This document shows, one piece after another, positions 8,391-16,095 of a stretch of 64,000 bases of DNA. The number at the start of each line of letters is the position of its first letter. Positions within the stretch are counted from its first letter, which is position 1. The position numbers and the translations under genes are program-made. Under the pieces are notes generated by a model, which saw only the letters and a program-made list of their open reading frames with translations, was not told the DNA's origin and did not search any database. The stretch comes from Mycolicibacterium duvalii (lineage in GTDB: Bacteria; Actinomycetota; Actinomycetes; Mycobacteriales; Mycobacteriaceae): assembly GCF_010726645.1 (NCBI RefSeq), contig NZ_AP022563.1, forward strand, positions 2,604,001 to 2,668,000. The letters are read 5' to 3'.

Positions 8391-9833
8391 TCACGTCAGC
8401 CGGCGGCGCGTGCGGTTGCGGGCGCTGCGCAGCGCCAGTGCGGTCATCCACCGCGTCGCCCGCGAGAACGGCGGGGCGGCGCGGCCGGTGACCGTGAACG
8501 GCAGATCGCTGCCCACCACCGACCGGTGGTGGGTGAAGGCGTCGAACCCGGCCTTGCCGTGGTAGGCGCCCATCCCGCTCCGTCCCACCCCGCCGAACGG
8601 GGCGGCCGACGGGATCATTTGCGCGCCGAAGTCGTTGCGCGCCACACCCCCGGTGCGGGTGCGACGCACGAACCCGCGGAAATCCTCGTCGTCGGGACCG
8701 AACCAGTACGCGACCAACGGGGACGGACGCGCGTTGACGTAGTCGACGACCTCGCGCAGGTTCCGGTACGGACGCACGGTGAGCACCGGACCGAACGTCT
8801 CCTCGGTGGCCAACCGCATGGTCTCGTCGACGCCGCGCACCAGCGTCGGGGCGATCTTCCGGGTGGCCGGATCGGGCAGGTGCTCCCGGGGCGGGATCAC
8901 CGCCTCCACGCACGCCCCTTTGTCACGTGCATCCTCGATCAACCCCGTGACCCGATCGAAGTTGGCCCGGTTGACCACCGAGCAGTAGTCGGGGTTGTCG
9001 ACGATCGAGCCGAACATCGCGCGCCAGGTGTCGCGGACGACGGCGCAGAACTTCTCCAGGTGTTCGGCGGGGACGAAGACGTAGTCCGGGCACACGCACA
9101 CCTGTCCCCCGTTGATCATGCGGCCCTGCGCAATTCGGGACGCGGCCCGACCGATGTCGGCAGCAGGGCCGACGACGACGGGGTTCTTGCCGCCCAGCTC
9201 CAGTGTCACCGGCACCAGGTTCTCCGCAGCGGCCTGCGCCACCAGCGCACCGACCGACGGCGAGCCGGTGAAGAACAGGTGGTCGAACGGCAGGGCCGAG
9301 AAGGCGGCAGCCACGTCGACATCGCCGGTGACGATGGCCAGTTCGGCCGGGTCGAAGTACTCCGGCGCCAGCGCCGCCATCAGCGCCGCGGTGCGCGGCG
9401 TCACGTCCGACATCTTGATCATGACGCGGTTGCCCGCCGCGAACGCCGCGGATGCGGGCAGCACAACGAGGTTGAGCGGAAAGTTCCACGGACCGATGAT
9501 GCCGACGACCCCCTTCGGGGTCGGCTGCACTTCGCCCTTCACCGCTAACAACCGCCCCGACGGCAGCACCGTGGTTGGCCGCATCCACTTCTTGACGTGG
9601 GTCCTTGTGTGCTCGATCACCGAGATCATGCCGAGGATCTCGGTGAACAGGGAACCGTCCCGCGGCCGGGTGCCGTAATCGGCGGACATGGCCTCGACGA
9701 ACTCGTCGGCGTGGTCCAGAACCAGCGCCAACAATCGGTCGATCCTGTTGCGTCGCAACGCCAGGTCGGGAAGCCCGTCGGCGAGGAACGATGCGCGCTG
9801 GCGCTCCAAGAGCGCAGTCATCGGATCAGCCAC
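8391..9833 (-). CDS. Aldehyde dehydrogenase (coniferyl-aldehyde-dehydrogenase-like)
   Basis: About 480 residues of the ALDH superfamily. The catalytic glutamate lies in TLELGGKN, the nucleophilic cysteine in NGGQVCVC, and the NAD-binding WNFP in GPWNFPLN. The N-terminus (ALLERQRASFLAD...RIDRLLALV) and overall length fit the coniferyl/aryl-aldehyde subgroup, which oxidises hydrophobic aldehydes to acids. The start GTG 9833 has GGGAG six bases upstream and follows the DUF2834 stop by 2 bp. It is the last gene of the SDR-DUF2834-ALDH operon running from the O2 operator. Confidence 0.87.
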   Translation of the reverse strand: MADPMTALLERQRASFLADGLPDLALRRNRIDRLLALVLDHADEFVEAMSADYGTRPRDGSLFTEILGMISVIEHTRTHVKKWMRPTTVLPSGRLLAVKGEVQPTPKGVVGIIGPWNFPLNLVVLPASAAFAAGNRVMIKMSDVTPRTAALMAALAPEYFDPAELAIVTGDVDVAAAFSALPFDHLFFTGSPSVGALVAQAAAENLVPVTLELGGKNPVVVGPAADIGRAASRIAQGRMINGGQVCVCPDYVFVPAEHLEKFCAVVRDTWRAMFGSIVDNPDYCSVVNRANFDRVTGLIEDARDKGACVEAVIPPREHLPDPATRKIAPTLVRGVDETMRLATEETFGPVLTVRPYRNLREVVDYVNARPSPLVAYWFGPDDEDFRGFVRRTRTGGVARNDFGAQMIPSAAPFGGVGRSGMGAYHGKAGFDAFTHHRSVVGSDLPFTVTGRAAPPFSRATRWMTALALRSARNRTRRRLT

Positions 9834-9835
9834 CG

Positions 9836-10210
9836 TCAACTCCCACTAGGTCGGCCACGGGCGAGCACGACCTGGCGGACGATCAGGAACACCGGAAACG
9901 CCACGCTGATGGCGATGAATACGCTCATCACGAGATAGGCCCATACATGCGCGATTCCGAGCCGGCGCGCCTCGACGACCATGAACACGGCCGCGGCGAC
10001 GGCCACCAGGACCACGTCGTTGGTCAGTGATGCGGCCGCGTGGTTCGCGTAGGCCGCCGCGATGAAGTCCGTGATGCTGCGGCCCTGACCGCTGAGGATG
10101 AACGCGACGTTGTGCCACCACGTCGCGACCAGCGCGACGAGCGCGGTCACGCCGTAGACCGCGCAGAGGATCTTGTCCGCGCGGGTCAGCGCAGCAGTCG
10201 CGGCGCTCAC
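9836..10210 (-). CDS. DUF2834-type small integral membrane protein
   Basis: 124 residues with three hydrophobic helices (about 15-35, 63-80 and 88-112) separated by short polar loops, matching DUF2834 membrane proteins in size and pattern. The function of this family is not established. The GTG start overlaps the stop of the upstream SDR gene (GTGA), and the next gene (ALDH) starts 2 bp after its stop, so it is firmly embedded in a catabolic operon. A role in substrate entry or holding a hydrophobic intermediate at the membrane is conceivable but unsupported. Confidence 0.75.
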   Translation of the reverse strand: MSAATAALTRADKILCAVYGVTALVALVATWWHNVAFILSGQGRSITDFIAAAYANHAAASLTNDVVLVAVAAAVFMVVEARRLGIAHVWAYLVMSVFIAISVAFPVFLIVRQVVLARGRPSGS

Positions 10211-10998
10211 GCGCCGGCCTTGGCCGGCATGGGATACATCAGCGTGGCGTTGAAGCCGCCGTCGACCTGGATGTCCTGGCCGTTGATCCAGCGCGCCTCC
10301 GGTGAGGCGAGGAAACCGATGGCGGGCGCCATGTCGTCGACCGTGCCGTGGCGCCCGATGGTCGCGCGCACGCCGTCGAGCATTTCTTTACCCATCGACC
10401 GCTCGAACTCGCCGAGGATCGGCGTCTCGGTCGGGCCGGGACTGACGGTGTTGACTCGCACGCCGTACTCTCGCCATGCGATGCCGCTCAGTCGCTTGGC
10501 GTAGAGCACCAGCGCCTGTTTGGACAGGTAATAGGCCATCGCCGGATCCTGGGTGGTGAGCCAGTGACTCAGCGCGGCGTCGTCCTCGACCGCAAGCAGG
10601 GTGGAGAGCAACTCGAGGTTGCTCTCCCAGCCGAGAGCCGCGGTCGAGGCCACGGCGACCATGGCGCCGCCCCGGTTCATCCGGGACAACATGCCGTCGA
10701 GCATCCTTCGGGCGCCGAGATAATTGACCGACAACACGTCGGCGGCCTCGGCCGTGCCCGGAATGCCGGCCACATGTGCCAACACATCCCATCCGTCGCC
10801 GATGGTCGCGAGGGTCTGCGCGACCTGGTCGGCGTCGCGCAGGTCGCACACCAGCCACTCGGCGGCCACGCTCTCGGTGCGAGGTCGAGCGTCGACGGCC
10901 AACACGTGATCGCCGCGCCCGGAGAACCACCGCGCCGTTGCCGCTCCGATACCCGATCCCGCACCGACCACGACGATCCGACGCACGCCTGAACCCAC
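10207..10998 (-). CDS. Short-chain dehydrogenase/reductase
   Basis: 263 residues with a classical SDR fold: the NAD-binding GAGSGIGAA near residue 13, D-to-N region HVAGIPG, and the catalytic S/T region STAALG followed by YYLSK (YxxxK). The N-terminal RIVVVGAGSG form and the short central region resemble 3-alpha-hydroxysteroid dehydrogenase/carbonyl reductase-type SDRs. It would interconvert a cyclic alcohol and ketone, possibly feeding the BVMO. The GTG start at 10998 has a strong GGGAGGAG six bases upstream; the longer open frame upstream is antisense to the MBL gene. First gene of an operon driven from O2. Confidence 0.87.
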   Translation of the reverse strand: MGSGVRRIVVVGAGSGIGAATARWFSGRGDHVLAVDARPRTESVAAEWLVCDLRDADQVAQTLATIGDGWDVLAHVAGIPGTAEAADVLSVNYLGARRMLDGMLSRMNRGGAMVAVASTAALGWESNLELLSTLLAVEDDAALSHWLTTQDPAMAYYLSKQALVLYAKRLSGIAWREYGVRVNTVSPGPTETPILGEFERSMGKEMLDGVRATIGRHGTVDDMAPAIGFLASPEARWINGQDIQVDGGFNATLMYPMPAKAGA

Positions 10999-11053
10999 TG
11001 CCGACTCCTCCCAGCGCTGCCCGTGTGCGGGCACAACCAGTGTATTGCGAACT

Positions 11054-11070
11054 ACTGTAAGTATTACAGT
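11054..11070. promoter_or_regulatory. Shared operator O2 with divergent -10 boxes
   Basis: ACTGTAAGTATTACAGT, with perfect arms ACTGTAA/TTACAGT, lies between the SDR start (10998) and the MBL-fold gene (11083). TACAGT on each strand gives predicted starts near 11047 (minus) and 11077 (plus, six bases before the MBL ATG). Confidence 0.85.
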
Positions 11071-11082
11071 TTTGAGTGCAGT

Positions 11083-11874
11083 ATGGATGCACGGGCGGGC
11101 GGCTGCACGGCTGGGGAGGGTGATTTCATCGAGTGCTCGGCAGGTGGGATCGGAAAGCATCCGCGTCTCGGCTCCCGGGCTCCGCAGCGCATCGCCGACG
11201 GCGTCTGGCTGGTCCGCGGTGGCTTCGCCCCGAACACCATGAACGTGTACCTGGTCCGCGACGGGTCCGGTGTCCTGGCATTCGACGCCGGAGTCAAGCC
11301 GATGGCGCGCCGGATCGCCGCTGCCGCGCACAGCCTGGGCGGCCTGACGCGAATTGTGCTGGGACATGCGCACTTCGACCACCGCGGTGCGGCGCCGGCG
11401 CTCGGAGTGCCCGTGCTGTGCCATCGCGATGAACGGGCCGATGCAGAAGGTGACGGTGGCGCGCACAACGTGAACCTCGCCCTGGTGCGCCGACGTACCC
11501 GCGTGTTGAGCACTCCGCTGAAATGGATGCTGGACGGAGGGCCGGTGCAGATCTCGGAAACACTGTCCGACGGCGATCGGATTGCCGACTTCGAAGTGCT
11601 CCACCTGCCCGGCCACACCCCGGGCCTGATCGGACTCTGGCGCGCGTCGGACCGGACGGCGTTGGTCAGCGACTGCTTCTTCACCCTCGACACCGAAACC
11701 GGACGCCGCTGCGAACCCCGGCCGCCGCATTGCGCGTACAACGTCGACACGGCACTCGCCCGGGAGTCGATCCTCAAACTGGCCGAGCTTGACCCCGCCG
11801 CGGCGTGGCCCGGCCACGCCGGACCCGCGATCGGAGATGCGGCGACCCAATTGCGCGCCGCCGCCACGCGCTGA
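11083..11874 (+). CDS. Metallo-beta-lactamase-fold hydrolase
   Basis: About 263 residues. The metal motif HAHFDH (HxHxDH) is followed by HLPGHTPG and a late GHAGP, the usual order of the MBL superfamily with two zinc or iron ions. Members hydrolyse lactones, thioesters or beta-lactams, so it could be a lactonase or thioesterase for this pathway. The ATG at 11083 is chosen because the operator/promoter at 11054-11070 lies just upstream; the frame is open 60 bases further back, across the operator. There is no good ribosome site, and the leader would be only about six bases. It is followed 51 bp later by the P450 gene. Confidence 0.8.
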   Translation: MDARAGGCTAGEGDFIECSAGGIGKHPRLGSRAPQRIADGVWLVRGGFAPNTMNVYLVRDGSGVLAFDAGVKPMARRIAAAAHSLGGLTRIVLGHAHFDHRGAAPALGVPVLCHRDERADAEGDGGAHNVNLALVRRRTRVLSTPLKWMLDGGPVQISETLSDGDRIADFEVLHLPGHTPGLIGLWRASDRTALVSDCFFTLDTETGRRCEPRPPHCAYNVDTALARESILKLAELDPAAAWPGHAGPAIGDAATQLRAAATR

Positions 11875-11901
11875 GTCGCCGCGCAACTCCTGTACACGCC
11901 C

Positions 11902-11920
11902 TACTGTAAGCGTTACAGTA
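11902..11920. promoter_or_regulatory. Shared operator O3 and leaderless P450 promoter
   Basis: TACTGTAAGCGTTACAGTA is a perfect inverted repeat of the same class as O1. The right-arm TACAGT (11914-11919) ends six bases before the P450 ATG at 11926, so the predicted transcription start is the A of the ATG. No Shine-Dalgarno sequence is present, which fits a leaderless mRNA. Confidence 0.85.
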
Positions 11921-11925
11921 ATTAT

Positions 11926-13131
11926 ATGGAGACTCCGGTGCCGGATGTCGCAGTCGAGCTACCCATCGACCTGCGCGACCCCTACCCGATGTTCGCCCGT
12001 CGACGCGCCGAAGGCGGGGTGTTCCGCGGGTCGGTCATGGACTGGTCCAAGACACCGGCGTCACTCAAACCCGAAAACCTCTATGCCGCGGTGTCCTTCG
12101 ACGCGGTCAACCGGGTTTTCCGCGACAGCAGGATCTTCAACTCCCAGATCTATGACTCGACCATCGGTCTGTTCATCGGGCCGACCATTCTGGCCATGGA
12201 AGGCAAACCGCACTGGGCGCACCGCAATCTCGTCTCGGCGGCCTTCAAGACGCGGTCGCTGGCGCGGTGGGAGCCCGAGATCGTCCGGCCGGTGGTCGAT
12301 GGACTCATCGACGAGTTCATCGATGCGGGCCGAGCAGACCTGGTGCACGACTTCACCTTCGAGTTCCCGACCCGCGTCATCTCCCGGCTGCTCGGACTGC
12401 CCGAAGACGACCTGCCGTGGTTCCGCCGGCGCGCCGAGGAACTGATCAGCTACACGGTCAAGTACCAACGGGCCTTCGAGGCGTCGGCGGCGCTGAAGGA
12501 CTACTTCCTGGCCCAGATCGAGCAGCGCCGCCGCACCCCGACCGACGACATCATCGGCGATCTGGTGGCCGCGGAGATCGACGGTGAGAAGCTCACCGAC
12601 GAGGCGATCTACTCGTTCTTGCGGCTGCTGTTGCCGGCCGGCCTGGAGACCACCTACCGGTCATCGGGAAACCTGTTGTACCTGTTGCTGACCCACCGCG
12701 ACCAGTTCGACGCGGTCAACGCCGACCACAGCCTCATCGGCGCAGCGATCGAAGAGGGGCTGCGCTACGAGACACCGCTGACGACCGTCCAGCGCTTCGC
12801 GACCGACGACACCGAACTCGACGGGATGCCGATCCCCGCCGGATCGGTCATCGACGTGTGCATCGGATCGGCCAACCGCGACGAGAAGCGATGGGATCGA
12901 CCCGAAGAGTTCGACATCTTCCGCCCTAGGACGCCGCACATCTCGTTCGCCGCCGGTGAGCACACCTGCATGGGCCTGCACCTCGCGCGGATGGAGACTC
13001 GGGTGGCCGTCGAATGCCTGCTGACCCGACTGACCGACATCACGCTGGCCACCGACGGCGATCCGCACATCCACGGCCAGCCGTTCCGGTCCCCCACCGT
13101 TCTGCCAGTCACCTTCCGCCCCGCGGAATAG
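11926..13131 (+). CDS. Cytochrome P450 monooxygenase
   Basis: A 401-residue soluble bacterial P450. The oxygen-activation motif is AGLETT (residues 238-243), the ExxR is E277-G-L-R280, and the heme loop is FAAGEHTCMG with Cys348 as iron ligand. All key residues are intact. It would hydroxylate a hydrophobic substrate using a ferredoxin and reductase encoded elsewhere. It follows the MBL gene but has its own operator O3 and an apparent leaderless start, so it can be expressed separately. The subfamily number cannot be assigned by eye. Confidence 0.93.
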   Translation: METPVPDVAVELPIDLRDPYPMFARRRAEGGVFRGSVMDWSKTPASLKPENLYAAVSFDAVNRVFRDSRIFNSQIYDSTIGLFIGPTILAMEGKPHWAHRNLVSAAFKTRSLARWEPEIVRPVVDGLIDEFIDAGRADLVHDFTFEFPTRVISRLLGLPEDDLPWFRRRAEELISYTVKYQRAFEASAALKDYFLAQIEQRRRTPTDDIIGDLVAAEIDGEKLTDEAIYSFLRLLLPAGLETTYRSSGNLLYLLLTHRDQFDAVNADHSLIGAAIEEGLRYETPLTTVQRFATDDTELDGMPIPAGSVIDVCIGSANRDEKRWDRPEEFDIFRPRTPHISFAAGEHTCMGLHLARMETRVAVECLLTRLTDITLATDGDPHIHGQPFRSPTVLPVTFRPAE

Positions 13132-13138
13132 TGTTCCC

Positions 13139-13165
13139 GGCTGCGTTTTCCGCCAGATCGCAGCC
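13139..13165. terminator. Stem-loop between convergent P450 and ALDH genes
   Basis: GGCTGCG (13139-13145) and CGCAGCC (13159-13165) form a 7-bp perfect stem with a 13-base loop, in the 59-bp convergent gap. There is no T-run after it, as is usual in mycobacteria. It could act as a bidirectional terminator. Confidence 0.45.
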
Positions 13166-13190
13166 TTGGCCTCACTTTCACGGACAGGGC

Positions 13191-14741
13191 TCAACTGCGC
13201 CGGCGCTCCCGGCGTGCGATCGTCTTGGTCTCGAGATACTGTCCGAAACCCTCGATGCCGCACTGCCGTCCGACACCGCTGCTCTTATAACCGCCGAAGG
13301 GGGCATCGGCGCCGTAGAACATGCCGCCGTTGACGCCGAACGCACCGGTGCGCACGCGGCGGGCGATCTGCATGCCCCGCTCCTCCGAGCGCGACATCAC
13401 CGCGCCGGCCAGCCCGAACGCGCTGTCGTTGGCGATCCGCACGGCCTCGTCGTCATCGTCGAACGGCAGCACCACCAGCACGGGCCCGAAGATCTCCTGC
13501 TGCGCGATGGCGGCACTGCTGGGCACTCCGGTCACCACGGTGGGCGCCACGAAGTGGCCGTGCATCAGGTGCTCCGGCAACCCGTCGACCGACCCTCCGC
13601 CGACGGTGATCTCCGCCCCGTCGCGAAGGGCGCCGTCGAGCGCGCGGAGCACCCGGTCTTTCTGCGCGGCGCTGACCACCGGTCCCACCAGAGTTGCGGG
13701 GTCGACCGGATCACCCACCGGCACATGCTGATACGCCAGGGTGATATCGGCGACGGCCTGCTCATAGAGCGAGCGGTGCACCAGCATCCGGCTGGTCGCC
13801 GCGCATGCCTGCCCGGCGTGCACACACACCCCGATCGCGGTCGGCACGATCACTGCGGGATTGGCGTCGTCGAGCACGATCGCCGCCGACTTGCCGCCCA
13901 ACTCGAGGAACATCCGCTTCATCGTGTCCGCGCCCTGACGCATCAGCAGCTTGCCGACGGTGGTGGAGCCGGTGAACGACACCAGGTCCACGCGGGGGTC
14001 GGTGCCGAGCTGACCGGCCACGTCGTTCGACGGCGTGGTGACGACGTTGACCACACCGGGCGGGATGTCGGTGCGCTCGGCGATGAGGCGGCCCAGCCGG
14101 GTGGCGTTCCACGGCGTGTGGGGGTCGGGTTTGAGGATCACGGTGTTGCCGGTCGCCAGCGCCGGGCCCAGTTTGTTGAGGATGACCTCGATCGGGAAGT
14201 TCGACGGCGTGATCGCCGCGACGACGCCGACCGGCTCCTTGACCACCACGCGGATGTTGCGTTCGCCGAACAGGCCACCTCCGTCGAGGAGGCGCTCCCA
14301 CTCGAAGCTGTCGATCAACCGAGCCGGATAGCGCAACGACTCGGCCAGCGGCCAGTCGAGTTGTGCGGACTGTGTGGTCATCACCGGGCATCCGGTCTCA
14401 GCGACCAGTTCCTCGCGCAGCAGCTCCTTTTCGGATTCCAGCGCCGCCTGAAGCTGCTCGAGGCAGCGGCGCCGCAGTGTGGGGTTCGTCGACCAGTCCG
14501 TCGTGTCGAAGGCCGACCGGGCAGCATCGATGGCCCGCTCCATGTCGACAGCCCCGGCCGCGGCCGCGGTACCCAGCACCTCCCCGGTCGCCGGGCTGAC
14601 GTTGTCGAATTCCGCACCCGAGGCAGCGTCGACGAGTGCACCGGCGATGAGCATCCGCCGTTCGGCCCGCGCACCGGCGCGGCGACCGATGTCGATACTG
14701 GTTTCGCTGGTCGGGCCGGTCTCGGTGACGGCGTCGCTCAT
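13191..14741 (-). CDS. Aldehyde dehydrogenase
   Basis: About 516 residues. Catalytic glutamate in FLELGGKS, nucleophilic cysteine in GQACAATSR, NAD-site TPSNFP and FTGSTTVG. A typical NAD(P)-dependent ALDH, longer than the one at 8391-9833 and not closely similar to it. It would oxidise a pathway aldehyde to the acid before CoA activation. The ATG at 14741 has AAAGGTG four bases upstream; the 12 extra codons of the open frame are dismissed. It is transcribed alone, divergent from the CoA-transferase gene, from the O4 operator. Confidence 0.9.
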   Translation of the reverse strand: MSDAVTETGPTSETSIDIGRRAGARAERRMLIAGALVDAASGAEFDNVSPATGEVLGTAAAAGAVDMERAIDAARSAFDTTDWSTNPTLRRRCLEQLQAALESEKELLREELVAETGCPVMTTQSAQLDWPLAESLRYPARLIDSFEWERLLDGGGLFGERNIRVVVKEPVGVVAAITPSNFPIEVILNKLGPALATGNTVILKPDPHTPWNATRLGRLIAERTDIPPGVVNVVTTPSNDVAGQLGTDPRVDLVSFTGSTTVGKLLMRQGADTMKRMFLELGGKSAAIVLDDANPAVIVPTAIGVCVHAGQACAATSRMLVHRSLYEQAVADITLAYQHVPVGDPVDPATLVGPVVSAAQKDRVLRALDGALRDGAEITVGGGSVDGLPEHLMHGHFVAPTVVTGVPSSAAIAQQEIFGPVLVVLPFDDDDEAVRIANDSAFGLAGAVMSRSEERGMQIARRVRTGAFGVNGGMFYGADAPFGGYKSSGVGRQCGIEGFGQYLETKTIARRERRRS

Positions 14742-14789
14742 CGGGCACCTTTTGGTCGCGGGGCAGCGCGACCGCATCTCGGACGCGCA

Positions 14790-14806
14790 ACGGTAAAGGT
14801 TACAGT
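14790..14806. promoter_or_regulatory. Shared operator O4 between ALDH and CoA-transferase
   Basis: ACGGTAAAGGTTACAGT matches the ACTGTAA-N3-TTACAGT consensus at 13 of 14 arm positions. TACAGT at 14801-14806 is the plus-strand -10 box (start near 14813). TACCGT is the minus-strand counterpart (start near 14783). Confidence 0.75.
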
Positions 14807-14866
14807 ATCGAGGCTGGGTTAGACTCCCGTCTACCGTTCGACAACGTCGTCAGGAAGGCCACGGGT

Positions 14867-16090
14867 TTGATCAAGGTGATGGAGGGCGTCCGCGTCCTCG
14901 AGGTTGCACAGTTCACGTTCGTCCCGGCTGCCGGCGCCGTCCTGGCCGACTGGGGCGCCGACGTGATCAAGGTGGAACATCCGGTGCGGGGTGACACCCA
15001 GCGTGGCTTCATCAACATGGGCGGCTTTCAACTCGACCCGGATCGTCACCCGTTGATCGAGCATCCGAACCGGGGCAAGCGCAGCGTGGGAATCGACGTG
15101 TCCACCCCGGAGGGGCAGGAAGTGCTCTACGAACTCGCCCGGACCGCCGACGTGTTCCTCACCAACTACATGCCGGCTCAGCGGCAGAAGAACAAGTTCG
15201 ACGTCGAGCACATCCGCGCGGCGAACCCGAACATCATCTACGCCCGCGGCAGCGCCTACGGCGACAAGGGACCCGAACGAGACACCGGCGGCTTCGACGG
15301 CACCGCGTTCTGGACTCGCAGTGGTGTCGGGCACGCGTTGACGCCGGAGGAGATCGGTGGCGCACTCTCGCAGGGCATTCCGGCGTTCGGCGACTCGATC
15401 GGCGGCATGAACATCGCCGGCGGTATCTCGGCGGCCCTCTTCCACCGCGAGCGCACCGGTGAGGCCGTCGAGATCGACGTGTCGTTGCTCTCGACCGCGT
15501 GGTGGGCAGCCGGGGCCAGCGTCACCCAGGGCATGGAAACCGGCGAGACGATGCGCTCGCTGATGCCGGATTCGGTCAGCGCGGTCAATCCGTTCATGGC
15601 GAATTACCTGACCGCCGACGGCGGCACCATCAACCTGTGCATCGTGAGCCCGACCGGTTACATCCGGGACGCCTTCGAGCACCTCGGCTTGCCGGAGCTC
15701 GCGGACGATCCGCGGTTCAACGACGTCATGCCGTTGATCCAGAACTCCGAGGAGGCGGCCCGGCTGATCGCCGAGTCGATTCGCAGCAAGCCGTTCGAGT
15801 ACTGGCGCCAGCATCTGAAGACGATGAAGGGCCAGTGGGCGCCGTTCCAGAGTCTGATCGACCTGGGCACCGATGAGCAGGCACTGGCCAACGACATGGT
15901 CGTCGAGGTGGAGGCCGCCGACGGCGGCAAGCCGTTCAAAGTGGTGCGCGGTCCGGTGCAGTTCAACCACGAACCGCTGGAGACGTCGCGTGCGCCGCAG
16001 GCGTCCGAGCACACCGAGATCGTGCTGATGGAGCTCGGGATGGACTGGGACCGCATCGAGGCGCTCAAGGACAGCGGCGCCATCGCCTGA
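14867..16090 (+). CDS. CaiB/BaiF family (type III) CoA-transferase
   Basis: About 407 residues. N-terminal GVRVLEVAQFTFVPAAGAVLADWGADVIKVE is the family signature, and the expected catalytic aspartate is present in EAVEIDVSLL. These enzymes move CoA between carboxylic acids without ATP; some relatives are racemases of branched acyl-CoAs. TTG at 14867 is chosen because AGGAAGG lies eight bases upstream; GTG 14876 and ATG 14879 are in-frame alternatives. The gene runs alone from O4 and ends 5 bp before the convergent molybdopterin oxidoreductase. Confidence 0.88.
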   Translation: MIKVMEGVRVLEVAQFTFVPAAGAVLADWGADVIKVEHPVRGDTQRGFINMGGFQLDPDRHPLIEHPNRGKRSVGIDVSTPEGQEVLYELARTADVFLTNYMPAQRQKNKFDVEHIRAANPNIIYARGSAYGDKGPERDTGGFDGTAFWTRSGVGHALTPEEIGGALSQGIPAFGDSIGGMNIAGGISAALFHRERTGEAVEIDVSLLSTAWWAAGASVTQGMETGETMRSLMPDSVSAVNPFMANYLTADGGTINLCIVSPTGYIRDAFEHLGLPELADDPRFNDVMPLIQNSEEAARLIAESIRSKPFEYWRQHLKTMKGQWAPFQSLIDLGTDEQALANDMVVEVEAADGGKPFKVVRGPVQFNHEPLETSRAPQASEHTEIVLMELGMDWDRIEALKDSGAIA

Positions 16091-16095
16091 GGTCG

